Source: Dyella japonica A8
Lineage (GTDB): Bacteria > Pseudomonadota > Gammaproteobacteria > Xanthomonadales > Rhodanobacteraceae
Assembly: GCF_000725385.1 (NCBI RefSeq)
Contig: NZ_CP008884.1
Location: 3,472,001-3,536,000, forward strand
Direction of reading: 5' to 3'
DNA: 64,000 nucleotides
A program made the translations under genes and the position numbers. The number at the start of each line of letters is the position of its first letter. Positions within the stretch are counted from its first letter, which is position 1. Shown here piece after piece: positions 44,764 to 53,863 of this stretch. The notes beneath the pieces are model-generated. The model saw nothing but the letters and a program-made list of their open reading frames with translations. It did no database searches and was not told where the DNA came from.

Positions 44764-44792
44764 ATCATACGCGACCCTGACACGACCGGCAA
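44764..44792 (-). promoter_or_regulatory. Predicted sigma-70 promoter of the his operon
   Basis: On the minus strand, -35 TTGCCG (44787-44792) and -10 TATGAT (44764-44769) are 17 bases apart. The start site would fall near 44757, leaving a leader of about 25 bases that consists almost entirely of the operator. Confidence 0.65.
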
Positions 44793-45071
44793 CCACCCTC
44801 TTTTGCCCCGCGCTACGGCAGGCCGGCCGCCTGGCCAGCAGCCAACAAGTTTTTACGACCAGGGCACGCCACCGGCATCGCCGAATCGCCGTTGCCAGGC
44901 ACCAGGCCACGCCCTGCCACGACATCCATGCGAACGCCATTCGCTCGACGCGGCAACACCGCAGGTTCCGGCGACGGAATACAGGCCATCGACGCCGAGG
45001 CAGGACAGCCGCGCCTGCAGACACCCCTCTTCCACGGCACTGGTCAGCGCGAGCCACTCGGGCTAAATTAG
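44793..45071. other. Unassigned gap between his and MarR promoters
   Basis: About 280 bases with no supported gene. Short frames exist on both strands, but none shows a family motif or a ribosome site. No leader peptide with consecutive His codons is visible on the minus strand. Confidence 0.4.
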
Positions 45072-45088
45072 ATAGGTAGCCTACCTAT
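45072..45088. promoter_or_regulatory. Putative MarR operator
   Basis: ATAGGTAG-C-CTACCTAT is a perfect palindrome with 8-bp arms and one central base. It ends 19 bases before the MarR start codon, where an autoregulatory site would be expected. Binding is inferred from position and symmetry. Confidence 0.6.
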
Positions 45089-45107
45089 TAGTCCACGGAA
45101 GCGAGCC

Positions 45108-45566
45108 ATGAGCACGAGCCGATCCGTCACCACCGATGCGCGCGAGCTGGCCGAGCAACTACGGCCCGCGCTGCGTCGCATTTTTCGCCAACTGCGCAGG
45201 CAATCGAGCGGCCTCGAGATTTCGCCGCTGCATGCTCCCCTGCTCATCGCCATCATGGAAAACCCGGGTATCGGCGTGGGTGAGCTGGCGCAGATGGAAG
45301 GCTTGCGCAGCCCCACCATGACGGGCCACATCAACAGCATGGTGGCCGCTGGCCTGGTCAAGCGCACCGAACCCACGGAAGGCGACCGCCGGCGCGTCGG
45401 CCTCGTCGCGACGCCCCATGGACGTTCCCTTATCGACGCCATGCGCAAGCGCCGCACGGACCAGCTCGCCAGGGCACTGGAACGGCTGCCGGATACCTCA
45501 CGCGCCGCACTGTGGGCGGCCATTCCAGCCCTGAGCGACCTCAACCTGACCGACATCGACGCATGA
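45108..45566 (+). CDS. MarR-family transcriptional regulator
   Basis: A 152-residue winged-helix protein. The recognition region reads GVGELAQMEGLRSPTMTGHINSMVAAGLVKR, and the wing TEPTEGDRRRVGLVATPHG carries the D-x-R-R motif. It probably represses itself and the exporter that follows, responding to a toxic ligand. Its stop overlaps the exporter start as ATGA. Confidence 0.92.
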   Translation: MSTSRSVTTDARELAEQLRPALRRIFRQLRRQSSGLEISPLHAPLLIAIMENPGIGVGELAQMEGLRSPTMTGHINSMVAAGLVKRTEPTEGDRRRVGLVATPHGRSLIDAMRKRRTDQLARALERLPDTSRAALWAAIPALSDLNLTDIDA

Positions 45567-47107
45567 GCACCCCGAGCACCATGACTTCCGCGACCCCGGA
45601 CACTTTTCTTCCGCCCACCGAAAAGGAGATCAACCAGGTTTTCGTCGGCCTGGTGATCGTGCTGGCGCTGGGCGCCATCGACCAGAGCATTGTTGCCACC
45701 GCCCTGCCGCGCATCGTGAGCGACCTGGGCGGCATGACCCATCTATCCTGGGTGGTGACGGCCTACGTGCTCGCCTCCACCGCCACCATGCCGCTGTACG
45801 GCAAGCTGAGCGACCAGTACGGCCGCAAGCCGGTGATCTACTTCGCCATCGTCACCTTCCTGCTGGGCTCGGTGCTGAGCGGCGCGGCGCGCAATCTCAT
45901 GGAGCTGATCGTGTTCCGCGCCATCCAGGGCGCCGGCGCGGGCGGCCTGTTGCCGCTGGCGCAGATCATCATCGGCGACATGGTGCCGCCCACCCAGCGC
46001 GGCAAGCGGCAAGGCGTGGTCGCCGGCATCTTCGCGCTGTGCAGCGTGGTCGGTCCCGTGGTCGGCGGCCTGATCACCGACATGTTGTCGTGGCACTGGA
46101 TCTTCTACGTCAACCTGCCCATCGGCGCCGTGGCGCTGGTCATCATCGGTCGCACGCTGCGGCAATACACGCCGCTGCATGCACGGCGCATCGATTACCT
46201 GGGCTCCGTGCTGATGACCGTCAGCACCGTCGCCTTCCTGCTGGTGCTGACGCTCGGTGGCGGCGAATGGCCGTGGCTATCCATGCCCATCGCCGTGCTT
46301 GGCGCCTTCGCGCTGGTCACCGGCGCGCTGTTCGTGCGGCACGTGAAGCATGAGCCCGAACCGGTGCTGCCGCTGGCGCTGTTCCACGACCGCCTGTTCG
46401 TGATCGCTAGCATCGTGATGGCACTGACCTTCATGGGCCTGATGGGCGCCAGCCTGTTCTTCCCGCTGTTCTTCCAGCTGGTGATGGGCGTCAGCCCCGC
46501 GCGCTCCGGCTTGCTGACCGGCCCCCTGATGGTAGGCATCGCGCTCTCCGCGCTGTTCAACGGACGCGTACTGATGCGCGCAGGGCGCTACAAGCCGACC
46601 GTGATCATCGGCCTGGCCATGTCCACGCTGGCCTTCGGCGTGCTCGCGTGGAGCGCGGCCACCGCGCAGAGCCTGGTCATCATCGAGCCCTCCATCTTCG
46701 TACTCGGCCTGGGGCTTGGCCTGGTGACGCCGAACGTGACCATCGCCGTGCAGAGCGCGCTCGCGCCCGTGCATCGCGGCGTGGGCACGGCCACGCTCAC
46801 GTTCTTCCGTTCACTGGGGGCGCTGGTCGGCGTGGCCGGCTCCGGCGCCATCTTCGCCTGGCAGTTGCGCACCCGGGGTGGCACCGAAACCCCTGCCACC
46901 ACGGTGATGCCCGAGGGCGGCATGACGGATGCGTCCGTGCTGCATCACGTCACGGATGCCGCGGTGATGCTTTATCGGCACGCCATCGCGTCGACGTTCA
47001 CCATCGGCGCGTGCATCGTCACGTGCGCCTTCGTGCTGATCCTGCTCTTGCCGGAAATCCCGTTCAGCGATCACCATCACGCCTCACCCGCCCCTGCCGC
47101 CGACTGA
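45563..47107 (+). CDS. DHA2-family (14-span) MFS multidrug exporter
   Basis: A 514-residue inner-membrane drug:proton antiporter of the EmrB/QacA type. Motif A is GKLSDQYGRKPV, an early membrane Asp is in ALGAIDQSIVATALPRI, and the antiporter motif C-like region GVVAGIFALCSVVGPVVGG is present. About fourteen spans are visible. The coupled MarR gene suggests induction by a substrate. No EmrA-like adaptor is next to it, so it may work alone. Confidence 0.92.
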   Translation: MSTPSTMTSATPDTFLPPTEKEINQVFVGLVIVLALGAIDQSIVATALPRIVSDLGGMTHLSWVVTAYVLASTATMPLYGKLSDQYGRKPVIYFAIVTFLLGSVLSGAARNLMELIVFRAIQGAGAGGLLPLAQIIIGDMVPPTQRGKRQGVVAGIFALCSVVGPVVGGLITDMLSWHWIFYVNLPIGAVALVIIGRTLRQYTPLHARRIDYLGSVLMTVSTVAFLLVLTLGGGEWPWLSMPIAVLGAFALVTGALFVRHVKHEPEPVLPLALFHDRLFVIASIVMALTFMGLMGASLFFPLFFQLVMGVSPARSGLLTGPLMVGIALSALFNGRVLMRAGRYKPTVIIGLAMSTLAFGVLAWSAATAQSLVIIEPSIFVLGLGLGLVTPNVTIAVQSALAPVHRGVGTATLTFFRSLGALVGVAGSGAIFAWQLRTRGGTETPATTVMPEGGMTDASVLHHVTDAAVMLYRHAIASTFTIGACIVTCAFVLILLLPEIPFSDHHHASPAPAAD

Positions 47108-47116
47108 GGAACCCCG

Positions 47117-47743
47117 ATGATCGCCACCCGGCGCGATGCTCCACTCGCACTGTCCGCCGGCTGGATGGCCTTCGCCACCCTTGGCTTCGCATTGACTGCC
47201 TGTGCCCTGCAATGGACGCGGACGGATCTTGATCCAATGATCATGCCGTTGAGCGCCTATCTGCACGGCCCCGGCGGCGCGTGGCTGCGTGGCGCATATG
47301 ATCTGATGGCGAGCGCATTGGCCTGCCTCGCGTGGGCCAGTCGGCACGCCACGCGCCGCGACTTGCGCAGCGGGCTGGCCAGTGCGTTGTTCATGGTGGC
47401 GGCGCTGGCCTTGCCCGTAGTGGCTGCAACCGTGCTCTACGAGGGCACGACCAGCGAAAACCTTGCGCGCCTGCTTCATGGCGAGGCGGCACAGGCCACC
47501 TTCCTTTGCCTGGTGGTCGGCATGCTGCTGGTATCGACGCGCTGGCTGCGCGACGGACGCATGCAGCGCAACCGCCATGTTGGCGTCGTGCTCGCCTGGC
47601 TGGCGTTCGTGCAGATGTGGGTTCTGGCGCTGTGGAAAGGGCTGCCGCAAGGGCTGATGCAAAAGACCCTGATCGCCCTGATCCTGTGCTGGCTGGCATG
47701 GGTTGCGCGACAGTTGTGGCAGCGTAGCGCTTCGCGGGATTGA
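47117..47743 (+). CDS. DUF998-type membrane protein
   Basis: A 208-residue protein with about six hydrophobic spans. DPMIMPLSAYLHGPGGAWLRGAYD matches the start of DUF998 proteins (LSALGVG/ LSxY-type loop after the first span). The function is unknown. It starts nine bases after the exporter stop and ends at a terminator, so it belongs to the marR-exporter transcript. Confidence 0.75.
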   Translation: MIATRRDAPLALSAGWMAFATLGFALTACALQWTRTDLDPMIMPLSAYLHGPGGAWLRGAYDLMASALACLAWASRHATRRDLRSGLASALFMVAALALPVVAATVLYEGTTSENLARLLHGEAAQATFLCLVVGMLLVSTRWLRDGRMQRNRHVGVVLAWLAFVQMWVLALWKGLPQGLMQKTLIALILCWLAWVARQLWQRSASRD

Positions 47744-47777
47744 GTCGCGCACAGGGCGCCCCTTACCCCCAAAGAAA

Positions 47778-47802
47778 AAGGGGCGCCTCAGCGCCCCTTT
47801 CT
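47778..47802. terminator. Bidirectional terminator between convergent genes
   Basis: AAGGGGCGC / GCGCCCCTT with loop ctca is flanked by A-rich sequence on the left (giving CTTTTTCTTT on the minus strand) and TTTCTC on the right. It serves the ammonia-lyase gene on the minus strand and probably the MarR operon on the plus strand. Confidence 0.85.
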
Positions 47803-47814
47803 CATCATCACGGA

Positions 47815-49719
47815 TCAGCCAAACACCCGCTGACGAACCAGCTCGCACACCGTCCGCACATCACCATCCATCGCACGGTCGCGCGACATGAAGCCGATGC
47901 GCTTGCGCAGTGCATCGTGCGCCTTGCGCACGGCCTCTCCCGCATGGAAATCGCCGACGTTCGCCAGCGCGGCAGTGAGCTGCTTCACCTCGTCGACGAA
48001 CTGTGCGTAATGCGCGTGGTCTTCGCGCGGTGCATTGGACACCTTGCCGGCCAGCGCCTGCCAGTCGCCGCGCGAGGCAAGGCGGCAAGCGGCGTTGAGC
48101 ATGGCCTGGCGGAAATCCAGCGCCTGCGCAGCGGTGTAAAGCTCCAGCGCAATGACATGGCTGAGGTCTTCCATCATCTCCAGCACGTGGCGCGCCTCGT
48201 TGGCACCCATCGATACGTGGTCTTCCGCATTCGCACTGGTCGGCACGGAATACACGCTGGCCGGGTGCGCGCGCGTGGCCAGGTCATTCACCAGCGCGGC
48301 GGCGGTGTACTGCACGATCATGAAACCGGAATCGGTGCCATCTTCGTTGCCGGTGAGGAAGGCCGGCAGGCCGTCGTTGGTGGCCGGGTCGACCAGCTTG
48401 TTGAGGCGACGCTCGGAGATCGAGGCCAGCACGGGAATCGCCGCCTTCACGTAGCTCATCGCCAGCGCGAGCGGCATGCCATGGAAGTGGCCGGCGGAGA
48501 TCACCTGGTCTTCGATGAACTGGGCGCCTTCGGCATCCGGGAAGATCAGCGGGTTGTCGGTGACCGAGTTGAGCTCGATGTCGATCACGCGGCAGGCCTG
48601 TGCCCATGCGTCGCGCACCGCGCCGTGCACCTGCGGCATGCAGCGCAGGCAGTAGGCATCCTGCGGCTGGTGCTTCTTGCCGCCCTTGAACGGCAGGAAG
48701 CGCGCATAGAACGCCTCGCGGCCATGGCGCTGGTTGGCGGGCACCCAATCCCAGCCGATGTCGAAGGTGAGCGCCTGGTCCGACGGGTCGGCCCACGCCT
48801 CGGCCGTCCACTGCCTGAAGCGCGGCACCAGGTGGTAGGGAATATCGACCAGCGTGCTGCCTGCGAGCAGGTTGCGCACGTTGGCGGCGGCGTCGACCTG
48901 ACCGGGATGCGGGCGCAATGCATGCACTTCCGGACGCAGGGCGCCACTGCGACCGGCAAACGCGTCGAGCGTCATCGCGGCGGCAAGATCGGCCAGCTCC
49001 AGCAGATGCTCCAGATCGTCCAGTGCCAGCGTGGCGGTGGCCAGCATCTGCGCGGTGCCGTTGTTGAGCGCCAGGCCCTCCTTGAAGGACAGGCGGATCG
49101 GCGCCAGGCCCGCGCGCTTGAGCGCTTCCGCGCCCGGCAGGCGCTCGCCCTGATAGAACGCCTCACCGCCACCCAGCAGCACGATGGCCAGATGCGACAG
49201 CGGCGCAAGGTCGCCACTGGCGCCCACCGAACCCTTTTCCGGTACCACCGGCACGACGCCGGCATTGAGCATCGCGGTGAGCGCCTTGAGCGTCTCCACG
49301 CGGATACCCGAATGGCCACGCATCAGCGTATTGATGCGGATCACCAGCATGGCGCGCACCACGTCCGGCGCGAACGGCTTGCCCACGCACACGGCGTGCG
49401 TGGTGATCAGATTGTGCTGCAGCTCTTCCAGCAGCGTGCCTTCCGGTTTGTCGGGACCATCCTTTCGAAGATCGGCACCCGGCAGTTCGTCGCGCAATCG
49501 ATGCGCGCCCAGCAGCTTGTCGGCATTGCTGCCGAAACCGGTGGTGACGCCATAGGTGGGTTCGCCGCAACTCACCTTGTCGGCGAGGAAATCGGCAGCG
49601 CGCTGCACGCGCTTGAGCTGCGTCTCGTCCAGCTCCACGCGCAGCCCCTGACGGGCCACGGCCACCAGCTGCTCGCGGGTAAGGCTGTTGCCGTCCAGGA
49701 GTATCGTCGTTGCGGTCAT
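47815..49719 (-). CDS. HAL-type aromatic amino acid ammonia-lyase, long form
   Basis: A 634-residue lyase. The self-made MIO cofactor arises from Ala167-Ser168-Gly169 in EKGSVGASGDLAPLSHL; the lid tyrosine is in PTYGVTTGFGSN. The selectivity pair Thr107-His108 (HNLITTHAV) resembles the Ser-His of histidine ammonia-lyases, unlike the Phe or His-Leu of PAL and TAL. Compared with about 510-residue HutH enzymes it has an extra stretch of about 45 residues before QDAYCLRCMPQVHG, an acidic loop near residue 85 and a longer C-terminus. No hutU or hutI is nearby, so histidine as substrate is likely but unproven. Confidence 0.8.
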   Translation of the reverse strand: MTATTILLDGNSLTREQLVAVARQGLRVELDETQLKRVQRAADFLADKVSCGEPTYGVTTGFGSNADKLLGAHRLRDELPGADLRKDGPDKPEGTLLEELQHNLITTHAVCVGKPFAPDVVRAMLVIRINTLMRGHSGIRVETLKALTAMLNAGVVPVVPEKGSVGASGDLAPLSHLAIVLLGGGEAFYQGERLPGAEALKRAGLAPIRLSFKEGLALNNGTAQMLATATLALDDLEHLLELADLAAAMTLDAFAGRSGALRPEVHALRPHPGQVDAAANVRNLLAGSTLVDIPYHLVPRFRQWTAEAWADPSDQALTFDIGWDWVPANQRHGREAFYARFLPFKGGKKHQPQDAYCLRCMPQVHGAVRDAWAQACRVIDIELNSVTDNPLIFPDAEGAQFIEDQVISAGHFHGMPLALAMSYVKAAIPVLASISERRLNKLVDPATNDGLPAFLTGNEDGTDSGFMIVQYTAAALVNDLATRAHPASVYSVPTSANAEDHVSMGANEARHVLEMMEDLSHVIALELYTAAQALDFRQAMLNAACRLASRGDWQALAGKVSNAPREDHAHYAQFVDEVKQLTAALANVGDFHAGEAVRKAHDALRKRIGFMSRDRAMDGDVRTVCELVRQRVFG

Positions 49720-49810
49720 GCTTGGCTCCAGCCCGGACGGGCTTCATCAAAGGGTGGGTGCAGCCGCCACGGCGCATGGCCGCGGCGGCGGGGGAATCAC
49801 ACGAAAATGC

Positions 49811-51196
49811 TCAGGTGCCGACTTCGGCCTGCGCCAGCTCGACGCGCAGCGTCTTGATCAGGTCGGCGCGCGCGACTTCGAACTGGTCCTCGCGACGCAG
49901 GTCCTTGACCGTCACGACGCCCTTGGCGAGCTCGTCCTCGCCCAGCACGATCACGAAGCGGATGCCCGCGCGGTCGGCGTACTTGAACTGCTTGCCCAGC
50001 TTGCCGCCGTCCAGCACCACCTCGGTGGCGATGCCTGCGCCGCGCAACTCGCCAGCCAGGGCGAGATAGGCCGGCAACTGGGCCGGATCCATCTGCGTCA
50101 CCAGCACGTCGACCGTGCTGCGCGCCGTGCCGATCAGGCCGGCGTCGCGCAGCTGCCAGTACAGGCGCGTCAGGCCAATGGAAATGCCCACGCCCGGCAG
50201 CTTGGACTTGGTGTACTGGCCAGCGAGATTTTCGTAACGGCCGCCCGAGCAGATCGAGCCGATCTGCGGATAGTCGTTGAGCGTGGTCTCGTACACGGTG
50301 CCGGTGTAGTAATCCAGGCCGCGCGCGATGGAAAAGTTCAGCATGTAGTGCGACTCGGGCACGCCGAAGTCGCGGATCATGCTCAGCACTTCCTTCAGCT
50401 CCGCACGCCCCTCTTCCAGCGCAGCGCTGCCCGAACCCAGTGCATCGAGCTTGTCGAACGCATCCTGCAGCGAGGTCGAACGCCCCTGCGAGAAGTCGAG
50501 GATCTTCTGCGCGGTTTCCGCGCTCAGCCCGAACTGCGGACCGGTCAGCGTTTCGCGCAGATAATCGGCGCCACGCTTGTCGAGCTTGTCCACTTCGCGC
50601 AGCACCAGGGTCTGCATCTCGCCATCGAGAATGCCCAGGCTTTCGTAAAACCCGCGGATCAGCTTGCGGTTGTTGATCTGGATGGTGAACGCACCGATGT
50701 CCAGTTCACGGAACACGCTGTAGATGACGGCCGGCAGCTCGGCGTCGTAACGCACCGACAGGCTGTCCTTGCCGATCACGTCGATGTCGCACTGGTAGAA
50801 CTCGCGGAAACGGCCGCGCTGGGCGCGCTCGCCGCGATACACGCGCTGCATCTGGTAGCGCCGGAACGGGAACGACAGGTCGTGCTCGTGCTCGGCCACG
50901 TAGCGGGCCAGCGGCACGGTAAGGTCGAAGCGCAGCGCCAGTTCCGGCACGCCCTCGCCCTTCTCGGCGTTGGCCAGCGCGCCGGTGGACTGCACGAAGT
51001 ACACTTGGCGCTCGGTCTCGCCACCCGTCTTGGTGAGCAGCACGTCCGAGAATTCCATCACCGGCGTTTCCACCGGCAGGAAACCAAAGCGCTCATAGTT
51101 GCGGCGGATCACGTCGAGCATGCGCTGGAACGCGATCTGATCGAGCGGCAGTAGCTCGAGCACGCCGGGCATGGTGCGGGCCTGGGTAAGCGCCAT
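49811..51196 (-). CDS. hisS: Histidyl-tRNA synthetase
   Basis: A 461-residue class II synthetase. Motif 2 is in [30 protein letters not shown]; the histidine-specific loops appear as [13 protein letters not shown] and [12 protein letters not shown]. The C-terminal anticodon domain begins near [13 protein letters not shown]. It is divergent from tRNA-Pro across 200 bases and upstream of the ammonia-lyase. Confidence 0.96.
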   Translation of the reverse strand: MALTQARTMPGVLELLPLDQIAFQRMLDVIRRNYERFGFLPVETPVMEFSDVLLTKTGGETERQVYFVQSTGALANAEKGEGVPELALRFDLTVPLARYVAEHEHDLSFPFRRYQMQRVYRGERAQRGRFREFYQCDIDVIGKDSLSVRYDAELPAVIYSVFRELDIGAFTIQINNRKLIRGFYESLGILDGEMQTLVLREVDKLDKRGADYLRETLTGPQFGLSAETAQKILDFSQGRSTSLQDAFDKLDALGSGSAALEEGRAELKEVLSMIRDFGVPESHYMLNFSIARGLDYYTGTVYETTLNDYPQIGSICSGGRYENLAGQYTKSKLPGVGISIGLTRLYWQLRDAGLIGTARSTVDVLVTQMDPAQLPAYLALAGELRGAGIATEVVLDGGKLGKQFKYADRAGIRFVIVLGEDELAKGVVTVKDLRREDQFEVARADLIKTLRVELAQAEVGT

Positions 51197-51326
51197 GAAG
51201 TCCTCTGCTAAGCGGTGTGGAAAGGTCGGCCGGCCACCCGTTGGCGGGCTGTCCGACAGAGCCGCATAGGTTAGCAGAACGCCAACCCAGCCCCCTCCTC
51301 AACCAGGGCTGCGACAGGCCCGTAAA

Positions 51327-51354
51327 ACTTTGTGAAGAATTTTTTTCACAAAGT
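51327..51354. promoter_or_regulatory. Dyad abutting the tRNA-Pro promoter
   Basis: ACTTTGTGAA and its exact complement TTCACAAAGT are separated by eight T-rich bases. The right arm touches the -35 element of the predicted tRNA promoter. It could be an operator or a hairpin in the hisS leader; the role is unknown. Confidence 0.45.
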
Positions 51355-51355
51355 G

Positions 51356-51384
51356 TTGCCAACCCCCCGGGGTGTCGTTAACAT
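51356..51384 (+). promoter_or_regulatory. Predicted promoter of tRNA-Pro
   Basis: -35 TTGCCA (51356-51361) and -10 TAACAT (51379-51384) have a 17-base spacer and put the start about six bases before the tRNA. Confidence 0.6.
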
Positions 51385-51396
51385 ACGCGGCTCCCA

Positions 51397-51473
51397 CGGG
51401 GTGTAGCTCAGCCTGGTAGAGCGCTACGTTCGGGACGTAGAAGTCGCATGTTCGAATCATGTCACCCCGACCA
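51397..51473 (+). tRNA. tRNA-Pro (CGG)
   Basis: A 77-base cloverleaf with encoded CCA. The acceptor stem CGGGGTG pairs with CACCCCG, the anticodon arm is CTACG-TTCGGGA-CGTAG (anticodon CGG), and the T arm GCATG-TTCGAAT-CATGT closes with one mismatch-tolerant pair. The D-loop contains GCCTGGTAGAGC. It is a single gene with its own promoter and terminator. Confidence 0.96.
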
Positions 51474-51488
51474 AAATTCGAAGTAAGC

Positions 51489-51526
51489 AAGGCCCTGAAA
51501 GCTCGCTTTCAGGGCCTTCTTCTTTT
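51489..51526 (+). terminator. Terminator downstream of tRNA-Pro
   Basis: The stem AAGGCCCTGAAAGC / GCTTTCAGGGCCTT with a three-base loop is followed by CTTCTTTT. It lies 16 bases after the tRNA. Confidence 0.88.
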
Positions 51527-51656
51527 CAGGGGTCCGATACCGCCACCCCAGGCTCGCCGCCGCCGAGTCGCTCCAAGAACAACGGGCCGTGGCGAGGTTG
51601 CCCGCGCCACGGCCCAGCCGCGCCAGTGCGCGCGGGCACTCTCCCATAACGCCGGA

Positions 51657-53702
51657 TCAGCGCTGCGCGGCAGCCTGGCCAGAAGCCGGTGCCGCTCCGC
51701 CGTCGTGCAGCAACATCAGGTAGCTCGCCGCCGACCAGCTGAAGTTGGGCGACTGATAACCGTGCCCGGTCAACGGGTCGTAGTTCTCGTAGGTCGTACC
51801 CTGCCCGGTCAGCCCCTGCGCGTTGAGCACCAGTCGGCGTGCCATGTCATCGGCTTCACGGTTGAAACCGTACTGGCGAAGCGCTTCCACGCCGAAATAG
51901 GCCTGATCCATCCATACCGGCCCACGCCAGTAGCCCTTGATCGGCGAGAAGTGCGGATCGTCCTTGGCCAGCGTGGGGAAAGGCATCACCGTGGCGAACT
52001 TGTTGGGGTCGAGCATGACGCGACTCACCGCCTTCGCCTGTTCCGGCGTTGCCACGCCCGCCCACAGCGGCGCCCACCCTTCCGAGCCGTACACGCGCAC
52101 GGGTTCGTGACCCGGCAGGCGGATGTCGAAGAAGTAACCGGCCGCCGCGTCGAACATTCGTTGCTGGATGAGCGGCTTCATGTCCGCCGCCTCCTTCAAC
52201 CACATGGACTGGTCCGACGCCTTGCCCAGCACGCCCGCGAGTTCCGCCAGCTCGAGCTTTTCGCGATACAGATAGGCGTTGAGATCGACCGACTCCTGGT
52301 TCAGCGACCACGCGCCCTCGCCGTTGCGCATCATGCTGGCGCCATCGAAGCGCACGGCGTTGTCCATGCCACTCTCCCACGCGGCGGCGATGCGCGTGCC
52401 GTCGGTAGAGCCATACTCGGCAAGGCCGTCGTGGTCGTGATCGCGCGCCTTGAACCACCAGCGGTGGTAGCGCACCAGTTTGTCGTACATCTCGGCGACA
52501 AACGCGCGGTCGCCGGTGGCGCGATAGATCGCCAGCGTCGCCCATGTGGCCAGCGGCGGCTTGGTGTCGCGCCAGTTGTTCTCCGCCTTGTCCAGGTAGA
52601 GGCAATCGGGAACCATGCCGTCGCTGGCCTGGTAGTCGAACATCGCGCGCATCTGGTCACGTGCCAGCTCGGGCGCGAACTGCGCCAGCGCCGCGGCATG
52701 CTTCCATGAATCCCACGCCCAGAAGCCGTTGAAGTCGGGATTGGAGTACGAAGGAATCACCCCGTCGTGGTGCAGGTCGCCGCGAGCGGCACGCCAGTTG
52801 CCCAGCAGGATGACCATGGCCTTTGCCGCCACGCGGCGGGCCACGTCGTCGGAAACGCCCTGCAGGTGATACGCCGGAACATCCTTCAGGTAACCATCCC
52901 ACCGCACGCGGTTGGCCGACCAGGCAGCTGCATCGTCCACGGACGGTGGCTGCGCATTGGCGTCGTACACCATCGTCTGATCGAGGAAGAGGCTTGCCGT
53001 CTGCCCCGCCGACAGATGCAGCGGCTGCGAAAGATCGAGCTGGTAACGGCTGCCATGGATGCTGGCGTGAGTGGCACCGCCCGCCTCGGCATGCAGCGAG
53101 GTGACCAGCCGCGATGGTGATCCCGCAAACGCCTGCACCACGTTGTCGCCATCCATGGTCAGGCGCGAGCCGTGCGCAGCCAAAGTGGCCCCTTCGAACG
53201 AAAGCTCGACGTCGCGAGCCTCCGTCGCGGTGATTTCCGTCCGCACGACGGCACGCCACGAATCGGCGAAGTACAGCGTCTGGCGAACCGTCAGTCCCGG
53301 CGCCGTGTAGCTGCGCTCCAGGAAGCCCGGCCCGGCATGCCCACCCGTTGCCGACAAGGCCAACGCCTTGTGTTGCACGGCGTCGCGCAGGGCCAGCGTC
53401 GCCATCCGCGTGCCGGTCCACTGGCCACCTGCCAAGCTGTGCACGAACGGACCGGTGAAACCGGCGGAGGCCTCACCGGCGGCCGGCAGGCTGTAGCCAT
53501 GCCAGGCGCCGGCATCGAAAAAGATATTGAAGCTGCGGTCGCCGGCGTTCTTCGGCGAACCATGCATGTCGAGCAGGTCGAGGTACGGGGCCTGGTCACC
53601 GGCCACGTCGGCAGCGAGGGCGACATCATGCCCCCAGCCAGCCAGGGCCAGCGCGAACGCCAGCGCCGCGAAACGGTGATGCCCGATACGGGAATACTTC
53701 AC
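51657..53702 (-). CDS. Exported GH63 glycosidase, YgjK-like
   Basis: A 681-residue exported glucosidase-type enzyme. I use a GTG start: AGGAGT at 53708-53713 is five bases upstream and a signal peptide (KYSRIGHHRFAALAFALALA..., cleaved near VALAAD) follows directly. The (alpha/alpha)6 catalytic domain shows GFWAWDSWKHA, AAWESGMDNAVRFD (expected acid Asp) and KGYWRGPVWMDQAYFG, with a Glu in TTYENYDPLTG as the expected base. These match family GH63 enzymes such as E. coli YgjK. It follows the TonB-dependent receptor on the same strand, so both likely serve uptake and cleavage of an oligosaccharide. Confidence 0.82.
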   Translation of the reverse strand: MKYSRIGHHRFAALAFALALAGWGHDVALAADVAGDQAPYLDLLDMHGSPKNAGDRSFNIFFDAGAWHGYSLPAAGEASAGFTGPFVHSLAGGQWTGTRMATLALRDAVQHKALALSATGGHAGPGFLERSYTAPGLTVRQTLYFADSWRAVVRTEITATEARDVELSFEGATLAAHGSRLTMDGDNVVQAFAGSPSRLVTSLHAEAGGATHASIHGSRYQLDLSQPLHLSAGQTASLFLDQTMVYDANAQPPSVDDAAAWSANRVRWDGYLKDVPAYHLQGVSDDVARRVAAKAMVILLGNWRAARGDLHHDGVIPSYSNPDFNGFWAWDSWKHAAALAQFAPELARDQMRAMFDYQASDGMVPDCLYLDKAENNWRDTKPPLATWATLAIYRATGDRAFVAEMYDKLVRYHRWWFKARDHDHDGLAEYGSTDGTRIAAAWESGMDNAVRFDGASMMRNGEGAWSLNQESVDLNAYLYREKLELAELAGVLGKASDQSMWLKEAADMKPLIQQRMFDAAAGYFFDIRLPGHEPVRVYGSEGWAPLWAGVATPEQAKAVSRVMLDPNKFATVMPFPTLAKDDPHFSPIKGYWRGPVWMDQAYFGVEALRQYGFNREADDMARRLVLNAQGLTGQGTTYENYDPLTGHGYQSPNFSWSAASYLMLLHDGGAAPASGQAAAQR

Positions 53703-53791
53703 GTCACACTCCTGTTGCGTCGATCTCTCTGCGCACATGACCCGCTGCAGGCACAGGGTCTGCGCACGAATCCATCCTGCCGCCCATGTGC

Positions 53792-53823
53792 AAAGCGCCG
53801 GCCACTTTCGCAGCCGGCGCCTT
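53792..53823 (-). other. Stem-loop between receptor and GH63 genes
   Basis: GCGCCGGC and GCCGGCGC form a perfect 8-bp stem around ten bases, but on the minus strand only TTT follows. It may be a partial terminator or a stabilising 3' end that lowers GH63 expression relative to the receptor. Confidence 0.4.
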
Positions 53824-53863
53824 GCAGACTAACCACGTGCCCTGGCGGGTACCAGTTCAGTCA

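Noticed and set aside
44620..45057. Small frames upstream of the TrpR-like gene
   Set aside because: They overlap the confirmed his promoter and regulator gene, lack ribosome sites and show no motif on either strand.
44733..45060. Histidine attenuator with leader peptide
   Set aside because: No run of His codons or terminator/antiterminator pair on the minus strand; a repressor site explains regulation better.
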